Positions 37,567-50,854 of a stretch of DNA of 64,000 bases are shown here, piece by piece (position 1 is the first letter of the stretch; the number at the start of each line of letters is the position of its first letter). Origin of the DNA: Vanilla planifolia (lineage: Eukaryota > Streptophyta > Magnoliopsida > Asparagales > Orchidaceae); contig JAIUJO010000089.1 of the NCBI GenBank assembly GCA_023846275.1, positions 387,001 through 451,000 on the forward strand, in the 5' to 3' direction. Under the pieces are notes generated by a model that saw only the letters and a list, made by a program, of their open reading frames with translations, was not told the origin of the DNA and searched no databases. A program made the translations under genes and the position numbers.

Positions 37567-37569
37567 ATT
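37483..37569. repeat. Long (AT)n microsatellite, about 87 bases
   Basis: A nearly pure AT dinucleotide run with one TTT interruption near 37552. It is self-complementary and could extrude a cruciform. It lies between repeat R and duplication block A copy 2. Confidence 0.95.
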
Positions 37570-38092
37570 ATTCAAAAAATCATAATAGATTATGTAGGTC
37601 ATAAAACATTATTAGCACACTACAATTATATTTTTCAAAGAGAGTTCTTTTTAATTATATGCTTTAATAAAATTTAATTTTCTTTTAAAAATATGACGCA
37701 CTTCTCAAAATAAAATTATTATTATTTTATTTTAATTAATAAATGTATTATTTTAAAAAAAATTATTGTTATTTAAATTCTCATAATTACAATTATATCA
37801 ATCAAATCTCAAGATTTGTAATGTATTATATAGAGAAAAATTTTAAGATATTACAATAACAAAATTCAATTTTTGTATGCATTATTTCATGAAAGCATAT
37901 ATATTATCATGGATATCATGAAATAAAAATATTATTAAAGTATAAAATGATATGATAAAAAAATAATAATCAACCTCTTAGAAAAATCATATTCTATGTA
38001 AGAGTAAAAAAATAATAAATAATATGCAATAATTTCTTAATTATGAAACATTTTATATATTTATTTAATATTGTGCATATATCTTAATTACA
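37570..38092. other. AT-rich spacer, no gene seen
   Basis: About 0.5 kb of AT-rich sequence before block A begins at AAGTTTTACTTATTGAATTT. No coding frame or recognised repeat. Confidence 0.55.
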
Positions 38093-38544
38093 AGTTTTAC
38101 TTATTGAATTTAGGACGAAAACATCTTTTTCAAATTATTTTTTAATTTTTTACAAATATAAATATACATATTTATCACCAAATAATTTTTTAAATATATA
38201 TATAGACACACACACACACACACCATATTTCTTATGATTATTTCACTCAAATTATCATCTTTATTTTTGCCCCTATTATAGTATTAGCATGCCATATTTT
38301 ATACTTAATGTATTATATATTTTGTAAAATTTTTTAATAGCATACCATACTTTAAATTCATTGCATTATATGTTTTATGTAAAACCACTCTACGCCTAAT
38401 CATATATTATTGCTGATTCCTTAACTTTTATAACCTAATGTACAATATGTTTAGCATCTTGTACGACATGCATAATTTGCATATATTGTACTCTAATACA
38501 AATGAATAATATTTGCCTCTACAACCTTAATGGCAATATGTTAT

Positions 38545-38905
38545 GTAATTTCTAGATATCATTATAGAAGAATATTAAATAAGATGATATATTTGTAGAT
38601 AATAGAATATTTAGATATTTAATAAAAATTTTATGTTGAAACTCATGAGGAATAAGATTTTCAAATCTCAAAAGTCATGGCACGTGTAGGATAAAAAATT
38701 ATATTAACTTCCCTCACTTCCCAATATTAATTCAATAGTGAGCTTTGAAGAGTTCAGGTCATCACGACCTTATTGTCTCGGCTTATAAATAAGTCTAGTA
38801 GGCCTAATCCAATGAGCTTTTTCATATAAGAAAACTGAGAAGCAAAGTTGTGCCATAGAGGAGAGTTGCAAAGGTTTGAGACATCGATGATGTCAGTTTT
38901 TTAGA
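38545..38905 (+). promoter_or_regulatory. Promoter and 5' leader of DUF594 pseudogene, copy 2
   Basis: Same conserved upstream region as at 480-842 and 56220-56640. TATAAATA at 38784-38791 is a good TATA box. The donor-like site of the other copies is GTCAGT here (near 38892), a one-base change that would weaken splicing. Confidence 0.6.
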
Positions 38906-39227
38906 ATGATTGTAAGAAAGATTGAAAGGCATCAAGGAAAGGATGTTAACTATCTAGCGGTTTCGCACACAAGCAAGGAATTTATTTAATCTTTCTGTGT
39001 CAATTATAAATCGGAGGTATCCCCTAAAAAAATAAATATTTCGTGCTCTTTTGACACGAGAAATTGATCATGTTTTGGCTGTTGCTCGAATCTTGCTTGG
39101 GTTCCCCATAAAATATACATTCACACTCACCTGCTGGAAGAAGGAGCAGGGGGATCGAAATGAATGGAGAAAGTGAAATTATTTTGACTTTCTATAATCA
39201 ATTGATCTCACAGAAGACACAAAATTG

Positions 39228-41459
39228 ATGGATATTCAAGGAAAATACAAGAAACTCCAGAGCAAGTGGGATGTACGTATTTCGATAATAGTAAGCTTTG
39301 CGTTACAAATTGTGCTCATCTTCCTTGGACGTTCGAGAAACACCTAAGCATAGAGAGCATGGATAAGAATGGCTGTTTGGAGAAACTATCTTTTGGACAA
39401 CTGGGTTGCCGACTTTGTTCTTGGCTAGCTAAGTAGCAGCATGGAGGACAATAGCAACAACGCCATCCTCGCATTCTGGGAACTTTTCCTTCTGCTTCAC
39501 CTTGGTGGCCCAAACACCATCACCGCCTATTCCATGGAGGACAATGAGCTGTGGGCTCGACACCGTCTTGCCCTCTCCTATGAGCCCATCATTGCCGTCT
39601 ATGTTCTGTTCAGGTCTCTTTCAAGTAACCTCCTGCTTGCTCCCACCCTGCACATATTATTTGTCGCCATCGTCAAGTACGCAATGCGGTCTTACTCCCT
39701 CCAATGAGCTAGCACTGATAGTTTCTACAGCTCCGTGGTCATTTCAATCAAGCAAACTCAATTAAACGAGATTTCTTCCAACTGTACGACAATGGCAGCA
39801 CGTGTGTAGGACGAAAATGAAAAAGACAAATTGAATGCTTTAAAAGGATCTTTCGATATGTACTCGGTTTGACAGCCTTTCTTCGTTGACGTTATTGCAC
39901 TTGTGGACGTATACAAGGTAATCTGGCACATGTTGAAGGAGATGACTGTAAAGGATGTTTTGGGCCTGACACGCATGGAACTCAGCTATGCCTATGATGA
40001 GATGTACACGAAGGGCATCGTTAATTGCTCACGTGCCGACGTTATCCTCATGGGGATCTGCTCCTCTGGTATCCTTCTTGCTTTCTTGTTGTTAGTTTTG
40101 TCCCCAAAGCATGGCTTTGACACTAGTGATGTCACGATCACTTATGTCCTTCTTGGAGCTTGCATATGTCTTGATATCGTGGTTTCTGTCATGTTCCTGC
40201 TTTTTGACTGGCCTGTGATCTTCCTTCTAGAATTTAAGAAATTGGGCAAGTGGGGTTTGCTTCTTGCCCAGCTCATTATCAGAATAAGGAGAAGATTGTG
40301 GCGTGAAAGAAGATGGAGGCCTTAAGAGATGTCGACACTCAACTTGATCACCAACTGCTTCAGGAATACAGCAGTACAGCCAAAGGAACATGTATCATCA
40401 GACAATCCGAGGAATAGAAGGATAAACAAATGGGCACGCAGAATAGAATCCAAGCTTAGACGACCCATTGGAGCATTTCAGGAGGAAAAGTTTCTGTTCC
40501 TGAGCTGGACCAGTGGATTTTCATCCTAAACTTCGTATTCATAGAAGTCAATAAAGGCAATCAACTTCTTCTAGAGCTCATCACTACACATGCTCATAAA
40601 TGCTTACAAATATCGTGGGGGCAGTTCAACGATAAGGCAGGGCTCGCTGCACTCTGGCAAGTCGATGCCTCAATATGGGTTGTCCTTGAATTCCTTAATT
40701 TGAGGGAAGGCTTGTCAACTGATCGGCAAGTTCTTGTGTGGCACATTGCGACACAGCTATACTACCACTAGAAGCCCTAGGAGCTGCACCCGTTGCATCA
40801 TCCTCATGAAACACAACCACAGTATAAGGGGATAAGAGTGCAGAAGAGCACTTGGCATGGGATGCAGCCATGCAAGTGCCTGTCCGACTATTTGTTGTAT
40901 TTTGTGTTGATGCGACCAGAGATAATGGCAACCATGGGAGGTGCGAGCCTGCTGATTTACTGGCACGCTTGCTATGATATGGTACAGTTCATCTAACAAC
41001 ATGAAGAGGATTTGACGTTGACTGTGAATAGCGATGATGAGGTTGAGGGGAAGGTGTGCAGGCTGATGCTAACTGAACCTATAGAATGGATCACATATCG
41101 ACCTCTGTTTTAGATAGCACAAGTGCTTGCACACCTGAGTCTTATGCTTGGGGAGGACAAAGGCGACAGGTGATCACATCGGCATGGGTGGAGCTTTTGA
41201 TGCCATGAGCGAAGAATACTTGAGTGAGCATATTCTAACTTTTGTTTTGCTACTTGTGAAGCATGTGGGAATGGTGGATGCTTTGGATATTGGAGGATAC
41301 ATGTCGGGTGGTGCACTGGACACAGCGAAAAAGCTATCATCCTTCATAACTATATTTAAGAAATCGTCTGCTTTGATGACGACTGGTCTACAAAAATTGG
41401 TCCTCATAGCAATATTGAAGATAATGACACTCCAAAATAAACAGTCTTTCAAAGCATAG
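39228..41459 (+). pseudogene. DUF4220-DUF594 membrane protein pseudogene, copy 2
   Basis: Starts at ATG 39228 and stays in a single frame to about 40500, a long way for a pseudogene. Recognisable parts are a first hydrophobic segment (39270-39325), NWVADFVLG, LLLHLGGPNTITAYSMEDNE (the DUF4220 signature), VDVYKVIWHMLKEM, YVLLGACICLDIVVSVMFLL (membrane segment) and FDWPVIFLLEF. DUF594 follows after a frame change near 40510: WGQFNDKAGLAALWQVDAS, VLVWHIATQL, then FVLLLVKHVGMVDALDIGGY and SGGALDTAKKLSSF, ending at 41459. In-frame stops lie at 39345, 39351, 39426, 39705, 39807, 39870 and 40323. The 39345 stop is shared with copy 1. The protein would be a multi-pass membrane protein of unknown function. 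This copy is the more complete of the two. Confidence 0.87.
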
Positions 41460-42848
41460 TTTTTGTACATTTGCTCATTGAGAAAGATGAAAGAAAGAAA
41501 ATAAAATTTATTGAAAAAAATTAATAGATGGATGTTTGTTAATAAAGAACAATATAATCAAATAAAAATATTTTATGATAATAAATTAATAATATCAATG
41601 ACAAAAAATCTTATATTTCATGAAAGAACAAAAAAATCATTTTTTTACTCTTTATATTCAAGTTGTTGTGTTCATTTAAAGTTATCAAAGCATAAAAATA
41701 AAGAAAAATAGCAATAGTTGTCCCAAAGTTATTTTATAATTTTTTCTCATTTAATATAAGTAATCGCAACAATTGTTCTATTCTCTTTTTTTACAATTTT
41801 ATTTTATTTTGGTACTTTTCTAATAAATAATTGCTTATGAAATTCATGTTTTTGTGAAAAAAATCAAATTCTTTGGATAAAAGTTTTTTTCTCTGTTAGT
41901 TCAAATAATTTTTATATTAAACCAATTTTTTATTTTTATAAGACCTTCAAATTCCTTATATTTTTAAAATACCTTTAATCTATGAACTACAAAAGATATC
42001 GAACTCATATGAATAAAGTCATAAAAAAAATAATAAATAATATCTACTTTTAGTTTGAAATAAAATATTCATTTATTACAAATATCAACAAGAACTAACT
42101 CAAGAGACTACATAACTTTCTAAAACTTAAGAATGATTATTGGTGCTTATCAAAAATATAACTTTCACAAATATAACCAACATTAAAAATAAAAAAATAT
42201 CATTCAATATTTTTTATTTTATAACTTAAATCTAACAAAATACAAATAATCATTCTAATAATATCACAACTAAGATTTATTCATAACCTCTACTACACAT
42301 GCATTACTTTTAATATGAAATTTGTATATTAAAAACACCTCATTGACACAATTAATCCTCAAATATACAAAATAATGTTGTTATATTACTTATCTAAAAC
42401 TTATGAACCACTACTCAAAATTCAAATACTAAATAATTATCAGGAACCAATTTTTTTTTATCATTTATCCTTCGTTATGATTTAAAAAAGTGTCTTAACA
42501 TCTATCTTATTAACTTAAGTCTTTATTCATATTCACATAAAAATTTCTAGACTTTGAAACTTAAAAACTTCTACATCATTATATACTAGAAGTTGAATAT
42601 AAAAGTTAAATAAAATTCCAAACATTGTTTCAAGGCAGCCTTGGTTTACACATCCTTTACACCTCATTAAAAGGAAAATATTAATTAACTCAAAATCTTA
42701 ATCAATAATTGTTGGCCTCATACATTGCATTGATATCTTTAATGATTTGGAAACTAATCAAAGTGATAAAATGGAAGCTAAGTAAAGATATAGGTCCTAC
42801 CAAAAAATGTGATCCCAGATTGCTAAAATTGATTGGAGTTCCCGAGCT
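41460..42848. other. AT-rich spacer between the tail-to-tail genes, copy 2
   Basis: Matches 3401-4792 with small indels. No recognisable coding frame. Confidence 0.6.
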
Positions 42849-45769
42849 TCACTTCCATGCTTTCCTTCCCCTAAACTACTTACCACCTTGCCTTTGCCAC
42901 TTTTTTTCTCTTAACGAGAACGAGCTACACTTGCTCTTTTTCTAACCAGTGGCATCGCCTTTGAGTGCTGCTTCTGCCTATTGCTTAGCCCACAAGTCTA
43001 GTTAAACAATAATAACAACTTATCTCAAGCCGACCTAAATAAAAATAAGCATTGAAATGACAAAATCACGTAAAAAAACAAAAACATGATGCTCTTGTAA
43101 TTAAAAAATGGCAATTATAACTATGACATACATTTTTTTTGTTTCACACTAGTTTGAGCCTTGTACTTTTCTTTATCCCCTCTACCTACTCGAACGAGAG
43201 CAACCCTCTCCTGCTTGCTGAGCTTGCTCCTGATGTTCGCCTAAACACAACACATGATAATTTTCCTAATAGACGATGTTGAGGCAAGGCCTTCTTTGCC
43301 TCTTTATTTTCCTAATAAACATTTGAAGATGATTTCTCGAGTTAAACTTCTGGTCAAGACATGAAGACCCTACATATAACTTATGCTCATTTATTTGATA
43401 ACAACGGAGACTGCCTTCAATTTAAAAGCTTGGTCAACAATGTCTGCATAAAAAAGGTAATCTTTGCTGAAGCGATGCTATCAATAAATACAAGATAATA
43501 GATGAGCTGCTAAGAAAATTGAATAAAGAAGATAAAAGATGAAGTCTACCTTCAGTTCTTTGATATGTTGGAAGTCTTCATTAGAAATAACACCATCAGC
43601 TTCATCAGTTGAAACTTCAATAGCCTTGATTACTGCAAGTCTTTTAAGAGAACGCAAACTTGCATCAACAACATTCAGACATTCAACAAAATTTCCTAGC
43701 TTCCTCTTCTTTCTATTTGACGGATCATTCCCATCGTCAACATCTTCATCTTGCCCATCAATACGTATGTCTTGCACTTCTATTTCTTCATTCAATTCTT
43801 CAGTGTCACAAACATTAGCCATTTCCCCATCATCTGAATCTTCTTCATCATAGTCATTCTTGCAGGCATCATCTTCCAAACCATCAATACCACTAGATTA
43901 TCCACTTTTAGGGAAAAATTCATTGTCACTCTCTCCATAATTTTCTACAGAATCCTCATCTTCTTCATCTACAAGTCTAGCACGTATATCATTGTCAATT
44001 GGTGAGGAATCATTTTCAGCTTTAGAACCATAAGCAACCATTTCATCCTTAGAACTACAATATAAAGTCTTATGATCGTCTTGTTTAAGTAACTCAACAC
44101 TGGGCACGTCATTGGCAACATTGACTTCTCCAAATGCTTTTGGCCTAACTTTTTAAGCAATGGGATCACCTCGGTCTTTCTTGACCAAAAATAAAGAGCA
44201 TATCTATAGAAATGAAAAAAGAAAATTTAATTTGTTTTCCAAAATATAACAAATTTGTCATTCTTTTTTCATTACACCATTAAGGATGCTGTAAAAAAAT
44301 AGCAAAGTCAAAAACATGCCTCTCTTAATAATGTAATCGAGGAGCATGCAACAATTGTAACAGCTTTCTCATGTGGCTTTTTGTATAAGACCAAGTCTTT
44401 AAGAAGGTCTTCATTCATCAACTAAATCACAATGAAAAAAAAAAATTAAGAAAGATGATGGTAACTGCTCCATTCATGCTGTATCAAAAAAAATAAAGGA
44501 ATCCAAATATTCTTATGTTGCTATGAAGACCAAGAATGAAAGAGCAACAGCTCAGTTTAGGCTGTCTGTAAATACAAATAAATCTTGCTTCCTAGGTTTT
44601 GATCACCTAGAAGCATTTTTTCAGTGCCGATTAGAAATTTTATATGAGAATTGCAAACTTTAAAATAGTTCATAAATTACCACTAATATGCAAATATGAT
44701 GGGAAATCATCCTGTAAATAGACGAGGATTCATGATGTCACAGAAGTGCTTAAGTAAATATATAATGTGCAAATTCCATAATGCATTAGTTCCAACTATT
44801 TATCTATCATGCATCTGAACCATATTACTATTGCTTTCTTTGAATTCTTGTTTAAGATATGCAGGCACTTAAATCACATATATTTCCATCTTTTCAAAGG
44901 TGTAATTCATGAAAAATTGCAGTATTTATTACTATATCGTCATGTGCACTAACTAGTCTTTTACATATTCTGCCACTTCTCGAAAAGTGCATTTGGCAGT
45001 ATCCTAGCCATTTTAACTAAATATGTTTGCAAATTTCGGTATAATTTAAAGGCAATTGCATCAAATGTAAGAGCATTAGTGTGATAGCCTAAATTATTTA
45101 ATTATAAAATACATTTGCATTTGTATTTAATTTTGAATGTAAATTATACAGATCCAACACTATAAAATCAATATATTTTGATGCATCTCAAAAACAATAT
45201 CATGTGGCTAATCGCTAGATTTGAAACTTGGGCAAACCATTGAGAAAGTCTTGAAAAGAGATGTCTGGCAGTACTTTATTTGTGATTTTTTGAAGTCTTT
45301 TAAATTTTTTTTTATAAATTTTTAAAAAGAAAATTAAAATAATATTTTATATAATCCTCTTTATTATTATAAAAAGAGTATGCTTACCCTCCCTAATGCT
45401 TTTTAGCTATGCTTTAGGCATGAGGAGGTCTAAGAAAAAAAACGAAGAGCTTTGGAGAAAAGAAAAAGATAATAGCTTGTGCTTGGGTCTGGAGGATTGC
45501 AATAAGCAAAGCTTCACCTAAGAAAGTCACAGTAGAAACTACTTCAATCTGGGAAAAGTGTTTCATAAAAGAGCTCATATCTTGAATTGCATAAAAAGGA
45601 CTGTTAAAAGTATACTTTTGACTGAGATTTTCCTCCCTTGGAATGCCGTTAAATTTTTTTCTGAGCTACTCAAGCGATGGTTTTGAAGTAACCAAATACT
45701 GGGATGAATTTGGTAGTGTTGTTAAGAAAGTCTATGTTACATACCATACAATAGGCTTAATCGCACAAT

Positions 45770-45970
45770 ATGGCAAGCAAAAATATGCCATACGATATGA
45801 GAGAATCACCTTTACAATCGTTGGCACCTGAATTATGCACAATGTTACAATGATATATGATAAGATCAACCCTGTTTTCATTAGTATGAAAATTATGAGC
45901 CACAGTACGACAAGGACACTATCATCATAAGTAGAAGATACTAATCAATGTGGGCAATGGTTACGTAAAG
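45770..45970. repeat. Repeat S, first copy, in SDA1 intron
   Basis: Contains ACGATATGAGAGAATCACCTTT, a GGCACCTGAATTATG phrase, TATATGATAAGATCA, ATGAGCCACAGTACGACAAG and CAATGTGGGCAATGG. The same phrases in the same order occur at 46510-46755. Confidence 0.75.
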
Positions 45971-46509
45971 CAAAAGAAGGATTTAAAAACTTTTTGAAAC
46001 TATGTTTGTGAATACTTATTGAATAAAAATAATTTAGTTTAGAAAAATAATAAAAAAAAGAAAACTGAAAATAATGTTTAAGAATTTAAAAAATCTTATG
46101 AATAAAATATAAATAATTACTAACAGCATGTAACAAAAATTATAAAAAAAAGAAAAGATAAAAAAATGAAAATGCAATAAAAGTGACATAAAGAAGTCGT
46201 CATATGAACAAACTAAAACTATAATATAAGTTAGTTAAATTTAAAAATTATTTTAAAATATTATTTTTGATTGTGCTGTACTACGATATGAGCATACTAC
46301 ATAACATATATTTATCTATACTTTTGTTCTGATTTATATGACAACATACTATAATAATAGACACACACATATGGCAATTAAAAAATAAAATAAAAAATAG
46401 AAATATTTGATGAAAAAGAAATTAAAAATAAGAGAGTATGATTGACTAAATAAATCTAGAACATGAAAATGATGAAATAAGAATGTGATGATTTCTCTAT
46501 GACCCCATC

Positions 46510-46755
46510 TCGCGATTATTCGATATGAGGGAATCACCTTTTCTATTGTGGGTACCTAAATTATGAGATACAAGAAAAAAAAATCATCCACCATGAATAC
46601 AGGATTCTAAACAATGCTTGCAATGGTACAATGGTATATGATACGATCACCCCTATTGTCTGTAGTAGCTAAATTGTGAGCCATAGCACGATAAGTACAA
46701 CACCATGTGACTACCAAATACAAGACAATGTGAGCGATGGCTCCATGATAAATAA
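46510..46755. repeat. Repeat S, second copy, in SDA1 intron
   Basis: Same ordered phrases as at 45770-45970: TCGATATGAGGGAATCACC, GGTACCTAAATTATGAG, TATATGATACGATCA, GTGAGCCATAGCACGATAAG and CAATGTGAGCGATGG. It holds extra sequence between the second and third phrases. Probably a short dispersed transposon remnant; type unknown. Confidence 0.75.
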
Positions 46756-49700
46756 TCTGATATGGAATCCTGAGTGAGGATAGTGATCATATGAAAAATT
46801 TAAAATCTTAAAAAAATAAAGTAAAAAAATTTTAAAAATAAAATAAAAAGAATACAAATATGAGAAAAAGAAAAAAATAATTTATGATATTAATATTATA
46901 GGACAATTGTGTGTATTATGAGCATATAAACAATGATTCAACATTTTATATCTTTTATTGATAGCATATATTATCCTTAATTATTGCTCCATCTTTATTT
47001 AACCACACATCCATATTATTTTATCTTCTTGCAATTAGTAGTTCACAAATTAAGTATGTTATGCTTATTTACTTATATTATAAGCCAAGATACAATCATT
47101 TACAAACCTAAGGGTTCTTAAAATATAACTTAAGTTTTTGAATTAATTATCATATTAATTTTTAAACTTTGTGAAAGACATTAAATGTGAAGACAATTGT
47201 TATACTTAGTTGACAAAAAATACATTTATATACTTTTCAACTTATCTTTCATTTGATAGCTTGAGATCACGTTTGCTGCTTTCTATGCTATTATTTTATG
47301 TTAAGATATTATATTGGATATTTGATGCTCTTCATCACCCCAACTTAATTTTGGAATTATGTCCTTTAGATTTTTCACATGCTCTCTTTATTGTATGGTA
47401 TTATGATATTGTTGGTATATTTTAATATTAAGCCATACAGTGAGTGACAATAAGACCATCAAAAGTGCTAATATAATAAATGTGAACTTTTTGAGTGCAT
47501 GGACATTATTGGCTTACCAATAGCTCTTTTCCACCTTACCAAATTGGATGCTGGCAGAAAGGCATACAGTGTTGTCACTTTGAAGGGGTGCCAATTGAAA
47601 GCCAGCACCATCTGTGAAAAAACTTAGTTGGACACAAAAATTCTTCACAAAGAATACCAAGCAAGGACGAAATCATCCATTAGAAAAACACAAAAATACT
47701 CGACAATAGTCCAAAATAAATGACAAATAAAATTGCTTCAAAGAATAACACGTTCAACAAAAACCCAATAAGATGAATAAAACACATACCAATGGCATCC
47801 TCAAGCACATCTCACAACCACATTTAACCCAATAGCAATTGCCTAATAGAACACAAGCAGTAGATTGAAACCAATACACTACTCAGTAATGACAAAATAT
47901 TCAATATCTAAATAGAGCATAAAACACGCCAAGATGAGAATGATCATGCTCAAATTTATTCACTATTTACCCAAATAGCAAATTGGCAGGAAATTAAATT
48001 TAGTCCATCCATAAATAAACATAGCTCCTCCAGCAAATACAATTAATGGAATCCAAAACAAAACCTATGATTCTTATTATTATTATCTACTATGAATAAC
48101 TCACTGCATTCATATCAAAACAGAAGTCACTTCAGGAAGGGAAATAAATGTAATAGGCTGCCATGTACTCAAGGAATTAGTAGTGGCAAGAAACTGAAAT
48201 TAAAATTTTTCTTCAATCAGAACTCTTAAAAATTGGTGTAATGGGAAAAATGCACACCCCAATCCAACATATTTGATGACATTCTATACCAGCCCTAAGA
48301 CCTTATCCACTTTACAATTCAATCTCTGAGCAGCCAAAAGAAGAATCAAAATGAATATGCAAAGAAGTACGATTCTAATCTTAGAATGTAATTAATTTGA
48401 CAATTGCCTTTTCTGACCATAGGCTTTAAACCAAATTTAAAAAATTCTCAATAAAGACTTTTAAAATTAAAAAGATCATAAAAGGAAGCGCTAGCTACTG
48501 CTCAATAGATCATGACCTTGAAATTAGGCCATTTTGTTAAAAAAATACGAATTAGACTACAGGAATATTTAACGTTTTTTTACATGAACGGCTGATATAT
48601 TTTGCTTTATGTGGATTTAACCTTGCTTGACATAAAAATGGACACATTTTAAATCTTTTCATAGATTCGTTAGCATGTCTACAATAGCCAAAAACTCCAA
48701 CAATATTTAAAAATACTAGATAATATTGTATAATTACAAATTTTCATACTAAGAAGTTTTTAACAATATAGATGAACTATGAATCTAATTCAATGTTCCT
48801 CGTTCAATCTTCAGTTATATATATTATAATGACCCCCAACACACCCATGCAAACAATCTGGAGCCTCAAAAAGAAGTTTAAAAATAAGCAAAAAAATGAT
48901 AAGGCAACAATGAAAAAGGGAAAATCTAAGAGAACCAAAAAACTGCCATCAAACTATAGGCATCACCATTCAACCAAGCAAAGAGAAGCAGACATCATTA
49001 ACAATAGGGAGAAAACACCATTATAGAAGCAATCATGGACAAGAAGTATAATTCTGATTATCTAATAGGTGCCTGCATACCAAAGACATAAAATAACTAC
49101 ATGGAGAGCGACAAAAAGCTAACCACCTCAAATCATTCATTGTATACATGAAGATGAGAGAAGAGCATCTCAGCAAAGCCCTGTGGAGTTAGACAAAGTA
49201 TTAATTATGGCTTGGAACAAGAATTTTCAAAAAAAAAGCAAGACTTCAATTCAAGGTTTATTAACTAGTGCATTTTTAAGATGAATATGAGGAGGGTAGG
49301 AGCGTGCTACTTCATTTTTTGATGATTGACGTTGCTTCCTTTTCATACCATGAACAACACGTTGCAATTTTTCCTTTTTCCTTTCTTGCTCGAAGTAGTG
49401 CCCTTGTGTTGTGCCCAAATATGTACAAAGATATCACTTTTAAAAAAATATTTAGGAATTCTAGTACCTAACCCAATTCTACAACAATGATCATACAGAA
49501 CATGTGTTAATCAATGAAAGTGTTCCTTATGTCAAGTTTTTCCTTACAATAACAATTACAATCTCTAGCATTTTTATGATTAGATAGACTGTTGGTAAAA
49601 GAAATCAAAATCCTGCAAAAACTTGAGAGACTATTGAGACCTTTTCAGTGGAAATAGCACATCTTTTTCAATTTAATAGCATAAACTTCAGTTAAAAGAA

Positions 49701-50854
49701 AAAAGTAAACTCATGCTTAAAGTTCAGTAGAACATAGAGAGCAACATGAAAATCTATTGATGGAATTGATGCAAAAGAGCTAAAATTGAGAAAATAGATA
49801 TCGAAGTTCTGATGACTAATTTCTTTGAATTATTTTTGGTAAGCTTTATATCACCCTATCAAATTGTAGAGGCCATCTGTGAATATTTTTTTACTTAAGT
49901 TATAATGATGACATTTGAAAATTCTCGAATTTATGCATATCAACTTCTCCACCTCCAAGTGACTAAGTTATTCTTTACGATGAATGAGCATTGTTTAAAA
50001 AAACTACTCTTCTGAATACACAAGGGAAAAATATCAGAATAATTTAGCAAATTAGCAAGTAAGGAAACCGTTTCCAATATAGCATTCCATTCAAACATGT
50101 GAAAAATTGATTGAAGCACTTATACTAACTCAAGCATGTCTTAACCAAAGCACAAACTTTGAGTCAATGACTAGGCACAAAAAACTGATTGAATGTCATC
50201 AAGTCGAATTGAACAATATTAAAGAAATTTAACCAATTTACCTAACTACAAAGACCTGATTAGAATAGCAATTTAGTTTTTAATTATTTAGGATTTTTGG
50301 AACATTGATAAAGAGCATTTTTTAGTCAAACAAAAGAATAACTTGCTGGAATGACCGTCCTTGTAGATGGAAATCGACATAAAACTTAAAAACTAAACAC
50401 TCTGTTGAAACTTCTGCAACCAGAACAAAAAGGCTTTTACTTTATTGAATCAAGACTTGCACAATAGTTTCAATATAAACTATTCAATCCAAAATCCAAG
50501 ACCTTATGCAAATATTTTGAAAGCCCCATCATCATCTCAAACTTAAAGTGCAATATATGTCAATCATTGTTTGTTGACCATTAATGCCACAACATATCAT
50601 GGACTCTAACACCACCTAGATTATCATATGGAATAACTATGACATCACATCATGCTTATTGCAACTTCATCACTCCACATAAGAAAGCAAAAATAAAATA
50701 AATAGTAGACACCAACTAAATGCCTTATAAACAGCTTCGCTACAAAGAACGATTTGTGAATTTTTGATATATTCATCATCCTCATCACTTGAGGCTTCAC
50801 AGTCATCATCATCATCATCAACACGCTAACAACAAAGAAGGAAACACAGAGCCA

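Larger units (their letters stand above)
38093..43255. repeat. Segmental duplication block A, copy 2
   Basis: Partner of 1-5205, in the same orientation. It carries promoter, DUF594 pseudogene, spacer and last SDA1 exons in the same order. Beyond 43255 this copy continues into further SDA1 exons, whereas copy 1 changes to unrelated sequence, so copy 2 keeps the ancestral arrangement. Confidence 0.93.

Noticed and set aside
43539-43853. Serine-rich plus-strand frame of 104 codons
   Set aside because: Antisense of the acidic SDA1 exon at 43550-44203; serine runs mirror the Asp/Glu codons.
45643-45831. 62-codon plus frame in an SDA1 intron
   Set aside because: Partly built from repeat S and lies antisense within the SDA1 gene; no domain seen.
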